This document shows, piece by piece, positions 14,318 to 21,874 of a stretch of 64,000 nt of DNA. The notes beneath the pieces are model-generated. The model did no database searches and was not told the origin of the DNA. It worked only from the letters and a program-made list of their open reading frames with translations. Position 1 is the first letter of the stretch, and every line of letters starts with the position of its first letter. Position numbers and translations under genes: made by a program. The stretch comes from Neisseriaceae bacterium (GTDB lineage: Bacteria > Pseudomonadota > Gammaproteobacteria > Burkholderiales > Neisseriaceae), in NCBI GenBank assembly GCA_017991555.1, contig JAGOQM010000002.1, positions 186,001 to 250,000 on the forward strand, in the 5' to 3' direction.

Positions 14318-14845
14318 CTAAATAATTTGAAGTTCAGACTTCATCCTAGCAACTGCTTCCGAGTATATTTGCTGCAATCGAACGACCTGATGGTGCTCTA
14401 GTGGGAAGCGACCCACATCCTCAGAGACCGGTATAGATGTCAAAATTCCAGAAATCTCTTCGCTAATCCATAAGTTTCTTTTTACAACTTCAGAAATCAA
14501 GGAGATGTGATGTTTTTGAATATAAGCAATTTCAGCATCTGGATTACAAAAATAATCCTCCGGATCTAAGTAATAGTTAACCCGAGATAACTGTTTATAT
14601 ACTAATTCACATACTATACTGTATGCGTCACTTTTTCTTGCAAAGGAGTTATCGGCAACAATATTCATCCTAGCTTGGCGCCAACCCTTTGAGGCTGCAA
14701 AATAAGCAATTGCCGATGAAAGCAATACAGGAACAGAGATTTTAATGAACTCAAGCCATAGTGGCGTTTCATTAATAATATTTACCACGCAATCTGATGG
14801 CACTACTGTAGTCATAAAGCCACTCTTATAAAATTTAATAATCAT
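14318..14845 (-). CDS. reverse-oriented single-TM protein, candidate moron
   Basis: 175 residues, or 165 from the ATG at 14815. One transmembrane segment near the N-terminus (FIKISVPVLLSSAIAYFAAS) is followed by a basic GWRQARMN and a helical cytoplasmic domain. It is the only minus-strand gene in the rightward early operon, is noticeably AT-rich, and is bounded by small inverted repeats on both sides. These are signs of a later insertion expressed independently in the lysogen. The plan resembles the 3719-4405 protein. Function unknown. Confidence 0.6.
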   Translation of the reverse strand: MIIKFYKSGFMTTVVPSDCVVNIINETPLWLEFIKISVPVLLSSAIAYFAASKGWRQARMNIVADNSFARKSDAYSIVCELVYKQLSRVNYYLDPEDYFCNPDAEIAYIQKHHISLISEVVKRNLWISEEISGILTSIPVSEDVGRFPLEHHQVVRLQQIYSEAVARMKSELQII

Positions 14846-14852
14846 ATCATCA

Positions 14853-14876
14853 AGCGCCCATTGTGGCGCTTTTTTA
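14853..14876 (+). terminator. terminator-like hairpin before rdgC
   Basis: AGCGCC CATTGT GGCGCT followed by TTTTTT. The ATG of rdgC is 14 bases later. Confidence 0.75.
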
Positions 14877-14889
14877 ATGGAGATTCATA

Positions 14890-15798
14890 ATGCAGACCTG
14901 GTTTAAACAACTTTCATTCTACATCTTGGGCAAAGATGGTACGCCCACTGCCGAAGCCATCGCCGCCAAGCTGGCCGAAGCCGAGTTTGCCCACTGTCTA
15001 GGCCTTGATTGGTTCACTGAAGGCTTCGCGACGCCGGTACCGTTTGATGCGGCTCTGGTATTCACCACCAACGGACACGCCCACCGGATCGCACTTAAGA
15101 AAGAAGAAAAGGTGCTGCCAAACGCGGTGATCAAAGAGGCACTCGACGAGAAGATCATGCTTATTGAGCAAGAAGAAGCTCGCAAGGTTGGCCGTAAAGA
15201 AAAGATGGACCTCAAAGACCGAATCACCGATGACATGCTCCCCCGCGCCTTCACCAAGAGCGCCCGTATTGAAGCTATCTTTGACACCAAGCGTGGCTAT
15301 TTTTTAGTGAACTCGGCCACGACCAGTAAAGCAGAAGGCATGCTGTCAAAAACACGTCAGGCGCTTTGGGGACTAGAGGCCAAGTTACCAAACACTGAGC
15401 TATCACCACGCACCCTCATGACTAACTGGCTGTTAGCTGGCGAGGCCGCTGGGCGCTTCCAGCTAGATAGCGACTGCGTGCAGCAAGGCACCGGTGAGAC
15501 CTCGCCAGTAATTCGCATGGCCAAAATGGACCTGATTGAAGAGGAAGTGGTCAATCACGTTAAAAATGGCAAGATCGTCACCGAATTGGGCCTGATTTGG
15601 GATGAGCGCCTGCGCTTTATCTTGACTCAAGACCTAGCCCTTAAACGCATCCAGTATTTGGACGTACTACAGGATGAGGCCAGCGAACACGGCGACGATA
15701 TGGCAAGCCTCATTACCGCTAGCCAAATCATTATGGTTGAGGCTCTAGGCGCCCTACTTGATGAGCTGATCGGACACCTCGGTGGCTTGCAGAAATAA
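14890..15798 (+). CDS. rdgC: recombination-associated protein RdgC
   Basis: 302 residues covering the whole RdgC family: start MQTWFKQLSFYIL, the GFATP segment, the basic MDLKDRITDDMLPRAFTKSA region and a C-terminal helix. RdgC forms a ring dimer around duplex DNA and limits RecA access. In phages it sits with ssb and recombination genes and may shield replicating DNA. Start chosen by family length and ATGGAG upstream. Confidence 0.93.
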   Translation: MQTWFKQLSFYILGKDGTPTAEAIAAKLAEAEFAHCLGLDWFTEGFATPVPFDAALVFTTNGHAHRIALKKEEKVLPNAVIKEALDEKIMLIEQEEARKVGRKEKMDLKDRITDDMLPRAFTKSARIEAIFDTKRGYFLVNSATTSKAEGMLSKTRQALWGLEAKLPNTELSPRTLMTNWLLAGEAAGRFQLDSDCVQQGTGETSPVIRMAKMDLIEEEVVNHVKNGKIVTELGLIWDERLRFILTQDLALKRIQYLDVLQDEASEHGDDMASLITASQIIMVEALGALLDELIGHLGGLQK

Positions 15799-15802
15799 CA
15801 CC

Positions 15803-15824
15803 AGCCACCTACGGGTGGCTTATT
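15803..15824 (+). terminator. terminator-like hairpin before the 15839 gene
   Basis: AGCCACC TACG GGTGGCT then TATT. The U-tract is weak but the stem is perfect with a UACG loop. Confidence 0.6.
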
Positions 15825-15838
15825 CAATAGGTGACGAT

Positions 15839-16003
15839 ATGGAACGCACACCAATGCTTATCATTGAGACTGATTGGATTGTTGTCGGGTACCGGCAAGG
15901 TGATAAAGGCCAGGAGGTAATGATAAGCACCAGGCGCTACAAAAGACTTGGCCCAGCTGTAAAGTATTTAATGAGCCTTGCTAAAAGTAAAGTTAAAACT
16001 TAA
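15839..16003 (+). CDS. small phage protein, unknown
   Basis: 54 residues from the ATG at 15839, behind AGGTGA. An earlier start would overlap the hairpin and the rdgC end. Beta-strand-rich start (MLIIETDWIVVGYRQG), then a basic helix. Not recognised. Confidence 0.5.
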   Translation: MERTPMLIIETDWIVVGYRQGDKGQEVMISTRRYKRLGPAVKYLMSLAKSKVKT

Positions 16004-16024
16004 CCGCTTCGGCGGTATTTTTTT
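16003..16024 (+). terminator. terminator-like hairpin before the DUF2786 gene
   Basis: ACCGC TTCG GCGGT then ATTTTTTT; the UUCG loop makes it very stable. The next ATG is at 16036. The stem begins at the last base of the preceding stop codon. Confidence 0.8.
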
Positions 16025-16035
16025 GGACAACGAAA

Positions 16036-16734
16036 ATGACTGATGAAAACATTCTACGGAAAATCAAAAAGTGCTTGGCGTTAAGCAAGTCATCAAACGA
16101 GCATGAGGCTGCCCAGGCTTTAAAAATGGCGATGGCCATGATGGAAAAACACGGCTTTAATCAAATCGATGTCGCCCTATCAGATATTGCGGAGGCTCGT
16201 GGCCAGGCGGTTCAAAAACGCACAACCGAGTGGCAGTGGCGGCTTGCTGCTTTATGCACAAAGGCTTTTGGTTGTTCAAGAATGAGTAAGTTTTTTCGGG
16301 AGACTGGCCGACGACATATGGTATTTATTGGCCCAGCTGATCGTGCACAGCTGGCCGTTTACGCCTTTGAGGTGCTTCTGCGCCAGCTTAAATCAGCGCG
16401 CCGCCAATTCCTTAAGGATCATGTGCCAGCAAAGGCGACCGCAAAAGAGAAAACCTTTAGAGCGGATGAATTCTCTAATGGCTGGATTTTCGCCATTAGC
16501 GGTAAGGTGCATGCATTTGCCAAGCCCGCTGGTGAAGAAGAGCTAATTAAAACCTATATGGACCAAAAGGTGCCTGGTTTAAAAACGGTAGCAGGTAAAA
16601 CAGTAAAACCTAGCATCGGGATGGCCAGGCGTGCTGAAGGCGATTTTTACAGCGGCATGGATGCCAGCAGCGATGTGCACCTTAACCACGCCATGAAAGG
16701 CCAAGGTGGCGTGGCCACAATCACACAACAGTAA
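16036..16734 (+). CDS. DUF2786 family phage protein
   Basis: 232 residues. The N-terminal 45 (ILRKIKKCLALSKSSNEHEAA) match DUF2786, a short helical module common in phages and plasmids. The rest has a WQWRLAALCTKAFGCSRM segment and a long basic region with paired Arg/Lys. The C-terminal domain is often fused to DUF2786. The biochemical function is unknown. Its placement among ssb/rdgC/xis suggests DNA metabolism. Confidence 0.8.
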   Translation: MTDENILRKIKKCLALSKSSNEHEAAQALKMAMAMMEKHGFNQIDVALSDIAEARGQAVQKRTTEWQWRLAALCTKAFGCSRMSKFFRETGRRHMVFIGPADRAQLAVYAFEVLLRQLKSARRQFLKDHVPAKATAKEKTFRADEFSNGWIFAISGKVHAFAKPAGEEELIKTYMDQKVPGLKTVAGKTVKPSIGMARRAEGDFYSGMDASSDVHLNHAMKGQGGVATITQQ

Positions 16735-16749
16735 GTATTGAGTCAACAT

Positions 16750-16773
16750 CCCCGCCCTGCGGGGTATTTTTTT
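16750..16773 (+). terminator. terminator-like hairpin before the excisionase gene
   Basis: CCCCGC CCT GCGGGG then TATTTTTTT, 13 bases before the ATG at 16786. Confidence 0.8.
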
Positions 16774-16785
16774 GGAGTATCTATC

Positions 16786-16995
16786 ATGAAAGAACGCACA
16801 CTAACTTGGCGCGGCGTTGCCGAAGTATGGGCAACAGTAGACGGCAAACCTATGTCTAGAACCAGCATCTGGCGGTATGAGCAAAAGGGCTTAATTCCTA
16901 AGCCATTACCGTTTAAGGTTCGCGGGGAAAACCAGTACCTTGAAAAACAAGTGCTGGCCCTCCATGCTCTACATACTAAACAATGCGATGCTTAA
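16786..16995 (+). CDS. xis: excisionase-like winged-helix protein
   Basis: 69 residues from the ATG at 16786 behind TTGGAG. Winged-helix pattern: WRGVAEVWATVDGKPMSRTS, IWRYEQKGLIPKP, then a wing FKVRGENQYLEKQ, the AlpA/Xis architecture. It runs into the convergent integrase gene with a 20-base overlap of the two 3' ends. Directional control of excision is inferred from fold and position. Confidence 0.75.
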   Translation: MKERTLTWRGVAEVWATVDGKPMSRTSIWRYEQKGLIPKPLPFKVRGENQYLEKQVLALHALHTKQCDA

Positions 16996-18163
16996 AAACT
17001 TCCTTACCCCACCACTCCATCAATTCGGCGCGCTCAACAAAAAGGTCTGACCTACTATAAGCACGCTCGGTAATAGTCCCAACTGAGTGCGAAAGCGCCA
17101 TCTCCATTGTGTCTCTCTCAAATAAGCCAGACTCACGGGCGGCGGTTCTAGCCGTCGCCCTGAGACCATGGGCTGTTGAATCAAACCCCGCATCTCTAAT
17201 CGACTGCCTCGGTGAGGCTCGGTTAATGTGCCCCTCTTTATTGCCAGGCTTGGCAAACAAAAACTCTGACCCACCATTAAATTGTAATGCTTCGTTGTAA
17301 ATGGAAATCAACTCATCACTTAAATAGACCACATGATCAGGCCTGTTCTTCTGGCGACGTCGTTTTGTTCTGTTTTTATCAATCGTCCACGTCCTTGCCT
17401 CAATATCAATTTCATCAATACGGGCGCCAGTATACTCACTTGGCCGTGTCATCGACAAAATCCCCCAGTAGATCGCCAACTGGCTGATTTTATCAATCTG
17501 GCTTGTATCAAGCCATTCCACCAGCCTCGGTAAATCCTCAAATTTCAACGCCGCAAAATGAGAAGGCTCATGTTTTTTGAAGGTCATAGGCCCAATGCTA
17601 GCGACTGGGTTATATTTGCAAAGCCCGGCACCAACCGCATAATCAAAAACCAACTTTAAATTTGCCTGAATTTTTCTTAAAAGAGATAAAACCCCTTTAG
17701 ACTCCATCGACCTTAGGGCCCTAACAACATCTACAGGCTCAATCTCCCTAACGTCTAGGTGCCCAATATGAGGCATGATGTAACGGTCAAAGCCATTCCT
17801 TACCTGAGTGTGATATTGAGGCGTTACTGTAGGACCCCATTTTGATAAATAGTCGGCCACCACACTGGACAAGTGATACTTATCAGCTACATCGCTAACT
17901 TTAATATTCTCACCTTTGGCTAACCTGGCCTTTTGAACATCCCGCCACTCACGAGCCTCAAACAGACTAAAAGTAGGAAAACTACCCAACGTTATACTAT
18001 CTCTTTTTTTATCATGTCGAGTATAATCGAGCTTCCAAGATTTGTTGCCGCTAGGGTAAACCCACAAGGCCAATCCGCCGCCATCTGTCAGCTTGTAGAG
18101 CTTGTCTTTTGGCTTTGAAGACAGCACTTTAGATGCCGTAAGCGGCGCAGTTATTCTAGGCAT
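16976..18163 (-). CDS. int: tyrosine integrase with N-terminal DUF4102
   Basis: 395 residues from the ATG at 18163 (MPRITAPLTASKVLSSKPKD). The open frame extends upstream, but that extension is AT-rich and unlike a protein. N-terminal arm-binding DUF4102 domain (LTDGGGLALWVYPSGNKSW), core-binding domain about 95-190, then the catalytic set Arg240 (MTRPSE), His332 and Arg335 (HGLR), His359 (LSHS) and Tyr369 (AYSRSD). All are present, so the enzyme should be active. Unlike lambda int, it reads inward, typical of this integrase class, with att expected upstream of it. Confidence 0.95.
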   Translation of the reverse strand: MPRITAPLTASKVLSSKPKDKLYKLTDGGGLALWVYPSGNKSWKLDYTRHDKKRDSITLGSFPTFSLFEAREWRDVQKARLAKGENIKVSDVADKYHLSSVVADYLSKWGPTVTPQYHTQVRNGFDRYIMPHIGHLDVREIEPVDVVRALRSMESKGVLSLLRKIQANLKLVFDYAVGAGLCKYNPVASIGPMTFKKHEPSHFAALKFEDLPRLVEWLDTSQIDKISQLAIYWGILSMTRPSEYTGARIDEIDIEARTWTIDKNRTKRRRQKNRPDHVVYLSDELISIYNEALQFNGGSEFLFAKPGNKEGHINRASPRQSIRDAGFDSTAHGLRATARTAARESGLFERDTMEMALSHSVGTITERAYSRSDLFVERAELMEWWGKEVFKHRIV

Positions 18164-18205
18164 TACAGTAACCTTACAGTAGACACAAAAAATTACTGTA
18201 TAAAT
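18163..18205. promoter_or_regulatory. TTACAGTA repeats at the int start
   Basis: TTACAGTA at 18163-18170 and 18174-18181, and an inverted near-copy TACTGTA at 18194-18200. Their spacing of 11 bases is one helical turn. They could be Int arm-type sites or an autoregulatory operator. Confidence 0.45.
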
Positions 18206-18310
18206 TACCACATAAAATTGAAACAAGCTGAAATGAGTTGTGACAAATTGAACGAAAAAACAGACAAATATATGAATTTTAATAGAAAAATGAAAAACAC
18301 TGAAAACCAT

Positions 18311-18515
18311 AGAATAGACCTGAAATGGTCTATCAAAGACTATCTAGAAATTAAATACACGCTCTTGGGCGGCCTTTAATTTAAGCTGGCGGTATTTTTG
18401 CCAGCCTAACTCACCCCTACAACACCCAGCCTATCTGGGTGTTTTTTTATGAAACACCAACGTTTATCTTGCCAGCAGGCCCTAACCAATAACGTCATTA
18501 GCCCACATAATACAA
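18311..18515. other. prophage-chromosome junction zone
   Basis: Gene-free. It holds a hairpin GCTGGC/GCCAGC (about 18385-18405) and an intrinsic terminator ACACCCAG CCTAT CTGGGTGT TTTTTTT (18422-18448) reading rightward with no gene in front of it. The attachment core should lie here or just left of it. No tRNA or tmRNA end was recognised. Confidence 0.4.
18422..18448 (+). terminator. orphan terminator at the junction
   Basis: 8-bp perfect stem and seven T; no plus-strand gene precedes it within the prophage end. Confidence 0.7.
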
Positions 18516-18541
18516 AAGCCGCCCTCTTAGGCGGCTTTTTT
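18516..18541 (-). terminator. lrgAB terminator
   Basis: AAGCCGCC CTCTTA GGCGGCTT with T-run or A-run on both sides, so it could act in both directions. It ends the leftward lrgA-lrgB transcript. Confidence 0.75.
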
Positions 18542-18552
18542 CGCACCATTGG

Positions 18553-19281
18553 TTAGCGAATCAACCAATCGAACAGCCACACCATATGCGGCAACAGTAG
18601 TGTGGTTAAAATCCCATTCAGCCCCATCGCCAAGCCTGCAAAGGCCCCCATATGGGGGTTAATATTAAATGCATGGGCGGTACCAACGCCGTGGGAGTTC
18701 AAGCCTAAGGCAAAGCCTTTGACTTCATCAGAGGTAATGTTCAACCATTGATACACGTACTTGGCCATAATGGCGCCGAACATGCCGGTGGTTAACACCA
18801 CTAAGGTACTGATCGAGGGCTCGCTACCAAACTGTTCGGTCACCGCAATCGCGATTGGGGTGGTCACGGCTTTAGCCGCCATGGTTGCCACTAATACCTT
18901 AGTGCCGCCCAGTAAGGCCATCAAAAAGCCCGCAGAAATAATGGAGGTTAAACACCCAACCACCAGACCCACCATGAAGGGCTTAAAGTAGTCTTGAATT
19001 TTTTTAATCTGCATGGCCAGGGGCACGGCCAGGGCCACCGTAGCGGGCCCTAATAAAAAGTGAATAAACTTAGCGCTGTCGAAGTACTTCTCATAAGGAA
19101 TGTCATTAGTCACTAAAAATAACGCCACCATCCCGACGGTTAACGCCACTGGATTGACCAATGGATGAAAATGACTTTTCTTATGAAAAAACATCGCCAC
19201 CATATAGGCAGCTAAGGTGAGGGCTAGCCCCAATAAGGGCGTTTGGGTCAAATAAACCCACATGCTGCTGGCGCTATTCAT
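18553..19281 (-). CDS. lrgB: LrgB/CidB/YohK family membrane protein
   Basis: 242 residues with about six to seven hydrophobic segments and the family signature regions ATVALAVPLAMQ, SVTTPIAI-like (KAVTTPIAIAVTEQFGS) and LGLNSHGVGTAHAFN. Partner of LrgA in a murein-hydrolase/overflow-metabolite channel pair, recently linked to pyruvate or glycolate transport in other bacteria. Overlaps lrgA by eight bases. Confidence 0.9.
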   Translation of the reverse strand: MNSASSMWVYLTQTPLLGLALTLAAYMVAMFFHKKSHFHPLVNPVALTVGMVALFLVTNDIPYEKYFDSAKFIHFLLGPATVALAVPLAMQIKKIQDYFKPFMVGLVVGCLTSIISAGFLMALLGGTKVLVATMAAKAVTTPIAIAVTEQFGSEPSISTLVVLTTGMFGAIMAKYVYQWLNITSDEVKGFALGLNSHGVGTAHAFNINPHMGAFAGLAMGLNGILTTLLLPHMVWLFDWLIR

Positions 19282-19630
19282 GCTTGGCCTCCTTTTGTTT
19301 ATTGATCATGGTTTGCACAACCCAAGCGGTCACGCCCAAGGTCACCAAACTACTGCCGGCGATGCTGACAAGCAATGCCGTCCATTGGCCTTCTAATAAA
19401 GCAGCACTGCTGATGATGCCTACGCCTGCAGGCACAAACAGCAGCGATAGATGACCAATCAACAGTCGACAGGTGTCTTGGATATAATCTAATAAACGAG
19501 GAAAAACCAACAGACTAACAAACAGCAGTAGCATGCCGATCACAGGCCCGGGAATCGGGATATTGAGATAGTGAGACAGTAACTCACCAATACTTTGATA
19601 CGCCAACAAAATAGCAAATGCGCCTAACAT
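19274..19630 (-). CDS. lrgA: LrgA/CidA/YohJ holin-like protein
   Basis: 118 residues, four transmembrane segments; IPGPVIGMLLLF and LSLLFVPAGVGII are the family hallmarks. Forms a two-gene operon with lrgB. The actual substrate is not evident from sequence. Confidence 0.9.
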   Translation of the reverse strand: MLGAFAILLAYQSIGELLSHYLNIPIPGPVIGMLLLFVSLLVFPRLLDYIQDTCRLLIGHLSLLFVPAGVGIISSAALLEGQWTALLVSIAGSSLVTLGVTAWVVQTMINKQKEAKHE

Positions 19631-19796
19631 GGTGTCACAACCTAATATATGATTAACAAATAGTAAAAGGCCACCCCAACAGTTTAAAGTGACCAGTTAC
19701 AACAATCATACAACTAATTGTTTCTGACGTTAACCCTTATGTGCCCAGTCTGCCCACAAAGTCCACCAATGGGCCAAGCATGGCACACATTAGGCC

Positions 19797-20171
19797 TTAC
19801 TCGGTTGTTTCTACTGGGTAGCCCGCCGCACACCAGCCGCGAAAACCACCATCCATGGACACCACTTGGGTGTAGCCCATTTTTTTAAGGTTCAGCGCCG
19901 ACAGCGCCGAGCGATGACCGCCGCCACAATATAAGATGATCGGCGTGTCAAAATCGGGTACCGCCACCTCAATGTCACGCTCCAAAATCCCTTTACCTAG
20001 GTACACGGCCTTGGGCAAGCGGCTTTTAGTCCACTCGGCCACTTCACGCACGTCCAAGAATAAAGGCAAGCGCCCTTCATCCAATAAAGCCTTGGTTTCG
20101 GCAACGCTAATGCCTTCAATCTGTGCACGCGCCTCTTGGCACAGCTGTTCAAATTTAGGACTATGCTGCAT
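19797..20171 (-). CDS. single-domain rhodanese
   Basis: 124 residues. Active-site loop YCGGGHRS with Cys82 in a six-residue loop, plus FLDVREVAEW and the C-terminal DGGFRGWCAAGYPVE. Sulfurtransferase acting on thiosulfate or persulfides, cytoplasmic (no signal peptide). A clear GGAGG precedes the start. Stand-alone transcription unit between lrgA and aroC. Confidence 0.88.
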   Translation of the reverse strand: MQHSPKFEQLCQEARAQIEGISVAETKALLDEGRLPLFLDVREVAEWTKSRLPKAVYLGKGILERDIEVAVPDFDTPIILYCGGGHRSALSALNLKKMGYTQVVSMDGGFRGWCAAGYPVETTE

Positions 20172-20199
20172 AAGCGATTCCTCCCTGATGCGATTAAAT

Positions 20200-20234
20200 A
20201 AAATTAAGGCTCAGCCACTGGCTGAGCCTTACAA
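20200..20234 (-). terminator. aroC terminator
   Basis: AAGGCTCAGCC ACT GGCTGAGCCTT, a very stable inverted repeat immediately after the aroC stop. Confidence 0.75.
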
Positions 20235-21320
20235 TTACAGTACCGGTGTGTCAACGCTGACGTTTGCACATTGTGCCCGAAGCCGCAAGGCATGATCCAT
20301 GAGGACTAAGGCCAGCATGGCTTCTGCGATCGGCGCGGCACGCAAACCCACACAGGGGTCATGACGACCATGCGTGGCCATTTCGATTGGCTCACCGGTT
20401 TTGGTGATCGACTGCCGCGGCGTGGCAATGCTCGAGGTGGGCTTAATCGCAATGTTGATGTCCAGATTTTGGCCGGTGCTGATGCCGCCCAACACGCCAC
20501 CAGCGTGATTGCTTAAAAAGCCCGTCGGCGTCAATTCGTCGCCATGCACCGAACCTCGTTGCGCCACGGCCTCGAAGCCGGCGCCAATTTCAACGCCCTT
20601 AACGGCATTAATGCTCATCATGGCGTGGGCAATGTCTGCATCTAGTCGGTCAAACACCGGCTCACCTAGGCCAACGGGCACGTTGAATGCCTCAATCTTA
20701 AGCTTAGCCCCTACCGAATCCAAGCTTTTACGAACCGAGTCCATGTAGTTTTCTAAAGCAGGCACGCGGCTTTGATCCGCCACAAAGAAGGGGTTTTGAT
20801 TAATGTCTTCATAGCTTGAAAACGTAATGACCTCTTCCCCAATTTGGGTCACATACGCCACAATTTGGGTGCCAAACTGTTGTTGTAACCATTTTTTGGC
20901 AATGGCACCCGCCGCAACGCGCGCCGCGGTTTCACGAGCCGAGCTGCGGCCACCACCACGGTGATCGCGAATGCCATACTTGTGCCAATAGGTGTAATCC
21001 GCATGCCCTGGGCGGAAAGTCTCGGCAATATTGCCGTAGTCTTTACTGCGCTGATCGGTATTGCGAATCAACAAGGCAATGGGGGTGCCGGTGGTTTTGC
21101 CTTCAAACACGCCGGATAAAATCTCTACTTCGTCTGCTTCTCTTCTTTGTGTGACATGACGACTGGTGCCTGGCTTACGTCTGTTTAATTCCGTTTGGAT
21201 ATCCTCGGCAGACAATGCCAATAAAGGGGGACAGCCATCGATCACGCAACCCAATGCAGGACCGTGGCTTTCGCCAAAAGTGGTGACAGTAAACAACTGT
21301 CCAAATGTATTCCCAGCCAT
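20235..21320 (-). CDS. aroC: chorismate synthase
   Basis: 361 residues from the ATG at 21320 ([20 protein letters not shown]). The open frame upstream adds 70 residues absent from the family. Conserved GESHG near the start, [10 protein letters not shown], the [17 protein letters not shown] end. Makes chorismate from EPSP using reduced FMN; last step of the shikimate pathway whose AroE step is at 28.8 kb in this window. Confidence 0.97.
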   Translation of the reverse strand: MAGNTFGQLFTVTTFGESHGPALGCVIDGCPPLLALSAEDIQTELNRRKPGTSRHVTQRREADEVEILSGVFEGKTTGTPIALLIRNTDQRSKDYGNIAETFRPGHADYTYWHKYGIRDHRGGGRSSARETAARVAAGAIAKKWLQQQFGTQIVAYVTQIGEEVITFSSYEDINQNPFFVADQSRVPALENYMDSVRKSLDSVGAKLKIEAFNVPVGLGEPVFDRLDADIAHAMMSINAVKGVEIGAGFEAVAQRGSVHGDELTPTGFLSNHAGGVLGGISTGQNLDINIAIKPTSSIATPRQSITKTGEPIEMATHGRHDPCVGLRAAPIAEAMLALVLMDHALRLRAQCANVSVDTPVL

Positions 21321-21654
21321 TGATGCGCCTTTTATTGATGGAGGTTGATGTTTATTATTGACCTTTAAGTTTAGCACAATCGGCTTTTCTATGGGGGCCA
21401 ATATCAGGCGATAAACCCATTTATAAAGCGGTAAAAAAACCACAGTTGCCAACGGCATTATTTGACTTCGCCCCTGTTTTATATTATTACTAAACAAAAT
21501 AACAGAATAAACTTTATCTAATAAAAACAAGGTATTTCATCAAGAAATACTAGGATTGTCATCAGCTTGAAGTTTCGCCTAGGCATCCCGTTGACATGTT
21601 CGGTCACGGAGCTTATATTTTCCTAGTTACTGAAAATAATGAAAGGTACGCGCG
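21321..21654 (+). promoter_or_regulatory. cyd operon control region
   Basis: 334 bases without a gene. A full sigma70 promoter: TTGACA (21591-21596), 17 bases, TATATT (21614-21619). Upstream lies a perfect 7-5-7 palindrome GTATTTC ATCAA GAAATAC (21532-21550), a likely operator for a redox or oxygen regulator; I saw no standard FNR or ArcA box. Confidence 0.7.
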
Positions 21655-21855
21655 ATGTCAGCCAAATCCCTTCCCTCACTACGCCTTAGGCGCCTTCCGC
21701 TATGGGCAGAAATCTGCCTCATGCTGGCGATTAAGCTGTCTTTGCTCTATGGCGCTTGGTATTTCTGGTTTTCTCAACCTATGGCTAAAAACATGACCGT
21801 CCCCGCAACAGAAATAGAAACGCATTTCTTTGAACGGCCTACACAAACCTACTGA
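21655..21855 (+). CDS. cydP: cytochrome bd small subunit candidate CydP
   Basis: 66 residues behind GAAAGG. One transmembrane helix (AEICLMLAIKLSLLYGAWYFWF) preceded by a basic stretch RLRRLPLW, then a short periplasmic tail. The small protein encoded just upstream of cydA in Neisseria and relatives is annotated as CydP. Nineteen bases separate it from cydA. Its function is inferred from position and family. Confidence 0.75.
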   Translation: MSAKSLPSLRLRRLPLWAEICLMLAIKLSLLYGAWYFWFSQPMAKNMTVPATEIETHFFERPTQTY

Positions 21856-21874
21856 CTCATGAAAGACACTCCTT

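Larger units (their letters stand above)
1..18300. mobile_element. lambda-like prophage, right-hand part (left end outside window)
   Basis: Continuous block of phage genes: terminase pair, HNH, NinB, O, cII, cro, cI, ssb, rdgC, excisionase and integrase, arranged around a lambda-type immunity region. Genes left of the immunity region are mostly on the minus strand and genes right of it mostly on the plus strand. The integrase is the last phage gene and reads inward, so the host junction (att) should lie between its start (18163) and the lrgB terminator (about 18516); I could not find the core repeat because the other end is outside the window. Structural and lysis genes must lie left of position 1. 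Confidence 0.95.
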
